This document shows, in pieces, positions 61,683-62,534 of a DNA stretch of 62,534 nucleotides (position 1 is the first letter of the stretch; the number at the start of each line of letters is the position of its first letter). Under the pieces are notes generated by a model that saw only the letters and a program-made list of their open reading frames with translations, searched no databases and was not told the origin of the DNA. Source of the DNA: Chrysomallon squamiferum (taxonomy: Eukaryota > Mollusca > Gastropoda > Neomphalida > Peltospiridae); the NCBI GenBank assembly GCA_012295275.1, contig CM022677.1, positions 17,695,906 through 17,758,439 of the forward strand, written 5' to 3'. A program made the position numbers and the translations under genes.

Positions 61683-62051
61683 TACATCTACAAACACCAC
61701 TTAAACAACGCCGACTGGTTCATGAAAGCAGACGACAATACTTACGTCATCGTAGAGAACTTACGTAACTTCCTGTCCACAAAAAAAGACGTCAGTTTTT
61801 CAAGAAGCTTGCTACGTGCTCAGTAAAGAAACACTGACACGCTTGAGCACAAGGGGAAATAACTCTACGATCTGCAGACAATGTGGTTCAAAAGAAGATG
61901 TAGTAATAGCAAATTGTCTTAAAAGACAGAGTGTTGACCCGATAGCTGGTATTAACAAATTGAGCAGAAATCTTTTCCACTGTATGAACTCTGGAGCTCA
62001 TGTGACAGGGCGTTTACCGTACTGGTACTATCAACTTGGTCAGTCAAGAAA
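61683..62051 (+). pseudogene. C1GALT1-like galactosyltransferase exon, broken
   Basis: The acceptor ttatctctctgtcag precedes [20 protein letters not shown] followed by [15 protein letters not shown]. This matches the DxD region of core-1 beta-1,3-galactosyltransferase (GT31 family, Golgi; adds Gal to GalNAc-Ser/Thr). That frame stops at 61824. From about 61798 the +1 frame continues the match: [13 protein letters not shown], then SKEDVVIANCL, NLFHCMNSGAHVTGRLPYWY and a donor GAAA|gtaagt at 62052. The two parts are separated by a frame change near an A7 run (61781-61787). Compared with the family, about 18 residues are missing, including the YFGRR-to-MSGGAG segment. The metal-binding DDD is DDN. 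A single-base error could explain the frameshift but not the deletion. A decayed paralogue is the best reading. Confidence 0.7.
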
Positions 62052-62078
62052 GTAAGTAAATAAATAATCTTTCTGATT

Positions 62079-62534
62079 CAGTGGTACCTCACGTAACGAG
62101 TGCTCCAACTTACGAGTTTTTCGAGTTACGAGCGAGCTTCTTTGCGAACCAAAATCGAGATACACTGCCAGTAGTTGGCGCTACGAACAACAAAACATCC
62201 GCCTATGAACCCACGTCTCACTCGTTTCCTTAACGTGGTTACCGCGGTTTGGAAGCATCTCTTTTGTGTTGTACTCGCACTTTGTCCAGTATTTTGAGAG
62301 ATTTCCATGAATCCTAAGAAAGTGAGTGCAAAGGACAGTGCCGAGAAGAAGAAGCGGATGATATCCATTGAATTAAAGCATCCGCCCATAATCCCGCGTC
62401 AAGAGCGAGATATGCCTTTTGTCAACATGGCTAGGTAGTTCGAGCGTAGTACTTTTACGATATGTACCATACTGAAACAGAAGGAGTCGATAAAGGCGTT
62501 AAAATAACCTCTAATTGTAGACCTCTGTCCATGA
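62079..62534 (+). mobile_element. Tigger/pogo-type DNA transposon, 5' part, inactive
   Basis: The left end reads cagtggtacctcacgtaacg, the form of terminal repeats of Tigger-like elements. It is followed by palindrome-prone acgagtttttcgagttacga. A start at 62307 opens MNPKKVSAKDSAEKKKRMMS followed by IELK, characteristic of the N-terminal psq/CENP-B helix-turn-helix of Tigger transposases. The frame meets TAG at 62436, where Gln is usual. It then continues in the same frame as FERSTFTICTILKQKESIKA to a second stop at 62505. The element runs off the window. No TA directly precedes the left end. Confidence 0.85.
62307..62507 (+). pseudogene. Tigger-like transposase N-terminus with nonsense codon
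   Basis: In-frame similarity runs from the ATG at 62307 across an internal TAG (62436-62438) to a TAA at 62505. Recognisable parts are KKVSA, KKKRMMSIELK, FVNMAR and FERSTFTICTILKQKESIKALK. Together they form the DNA-binding domain of the transposase; the catalytic DDE part would lie beyond the window. Two in-frame stops mean it cannot produce an active enzyme. Confidence 0.82.

Overview
This is a stretch of animal nuclear DNA. It is very AT-rich, and its genes are split by GT-AG introns. It is crowded with microsatellites (CT, CA, ATT, AAAT) and with minisatellites and longer tandem arrays. The protein matches and repeat style suggest an invertebrate, probably a lophotrochozoan such as a mollusc, but I cannot name the species.

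Positions 1-52,460 are dominated by one plus-strand gene, the orthologue of MCC (mutated in colorectal cancers), a cytoplasmic coiled-coil protein. Fourteen coding exons (4874-49953) plus one alternative first exon (31055-31114) could be placed by homology, reading frame and splice sites. All exon phases are mutually compatible. The long form starts upstream of the window: its exon at 4874 begins inside the EF-hand region. From there to the stop it encodes 967 residues. A second start at 31055 provides a 20-codon first exon ending in phase 0, which joins the shared exon at 38705 and yields an 842-residue protein, close to the 829 residues of the short human form. The C-terminus ends in the PDZ-binding tail ETSL. 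The 32.5-kb intron between the EF-hand exons and the shared body contains the alternative first exon.

The introns are built largely of tandem arrays of locally derived sequence with units from 31 to about 190 bp, some fresh and many decayed. In at least four places (exons starting at 42615, 46080 and 49773, and the exon ending at 47819) the repeated unit contains the splice junction itself, sometimes with the first or last bases of the exon. The real exon therefore sits beside a row of decoy acceptors or donors. This is the most unusual structural feature of the window. Transposon remnants are few: a 234-bp Tc1/mariner-type deletion derivative with perfect 20-bp inverted ends (39230-39463), a probable 444-bp palindromic-ended element (29852-30295), and a possible lone mariner end (20301).

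Downstream of MCC lie a CpG-bearing degenerate array (53881-54480), a 200-N assembly gap (54835-55034), a 2.1-kb CT-rich array (57340-59490) and a CA-rich array (59700-60160). At the right end is one exon of a C1GALT1-like core-1 beta-1,3-galactosyltransferase (61683-62051). It has an internal frameshift, a missing segment and an altered DxD motif, so it is probably a pseudogene. A broken Tigger/pogo-type DNA transposon starts 27 bp beyond its putative donor site and runs off the window. The gap means the order and distance of MCC relative to the C1GALT1-like exon rest on scaffolding only.
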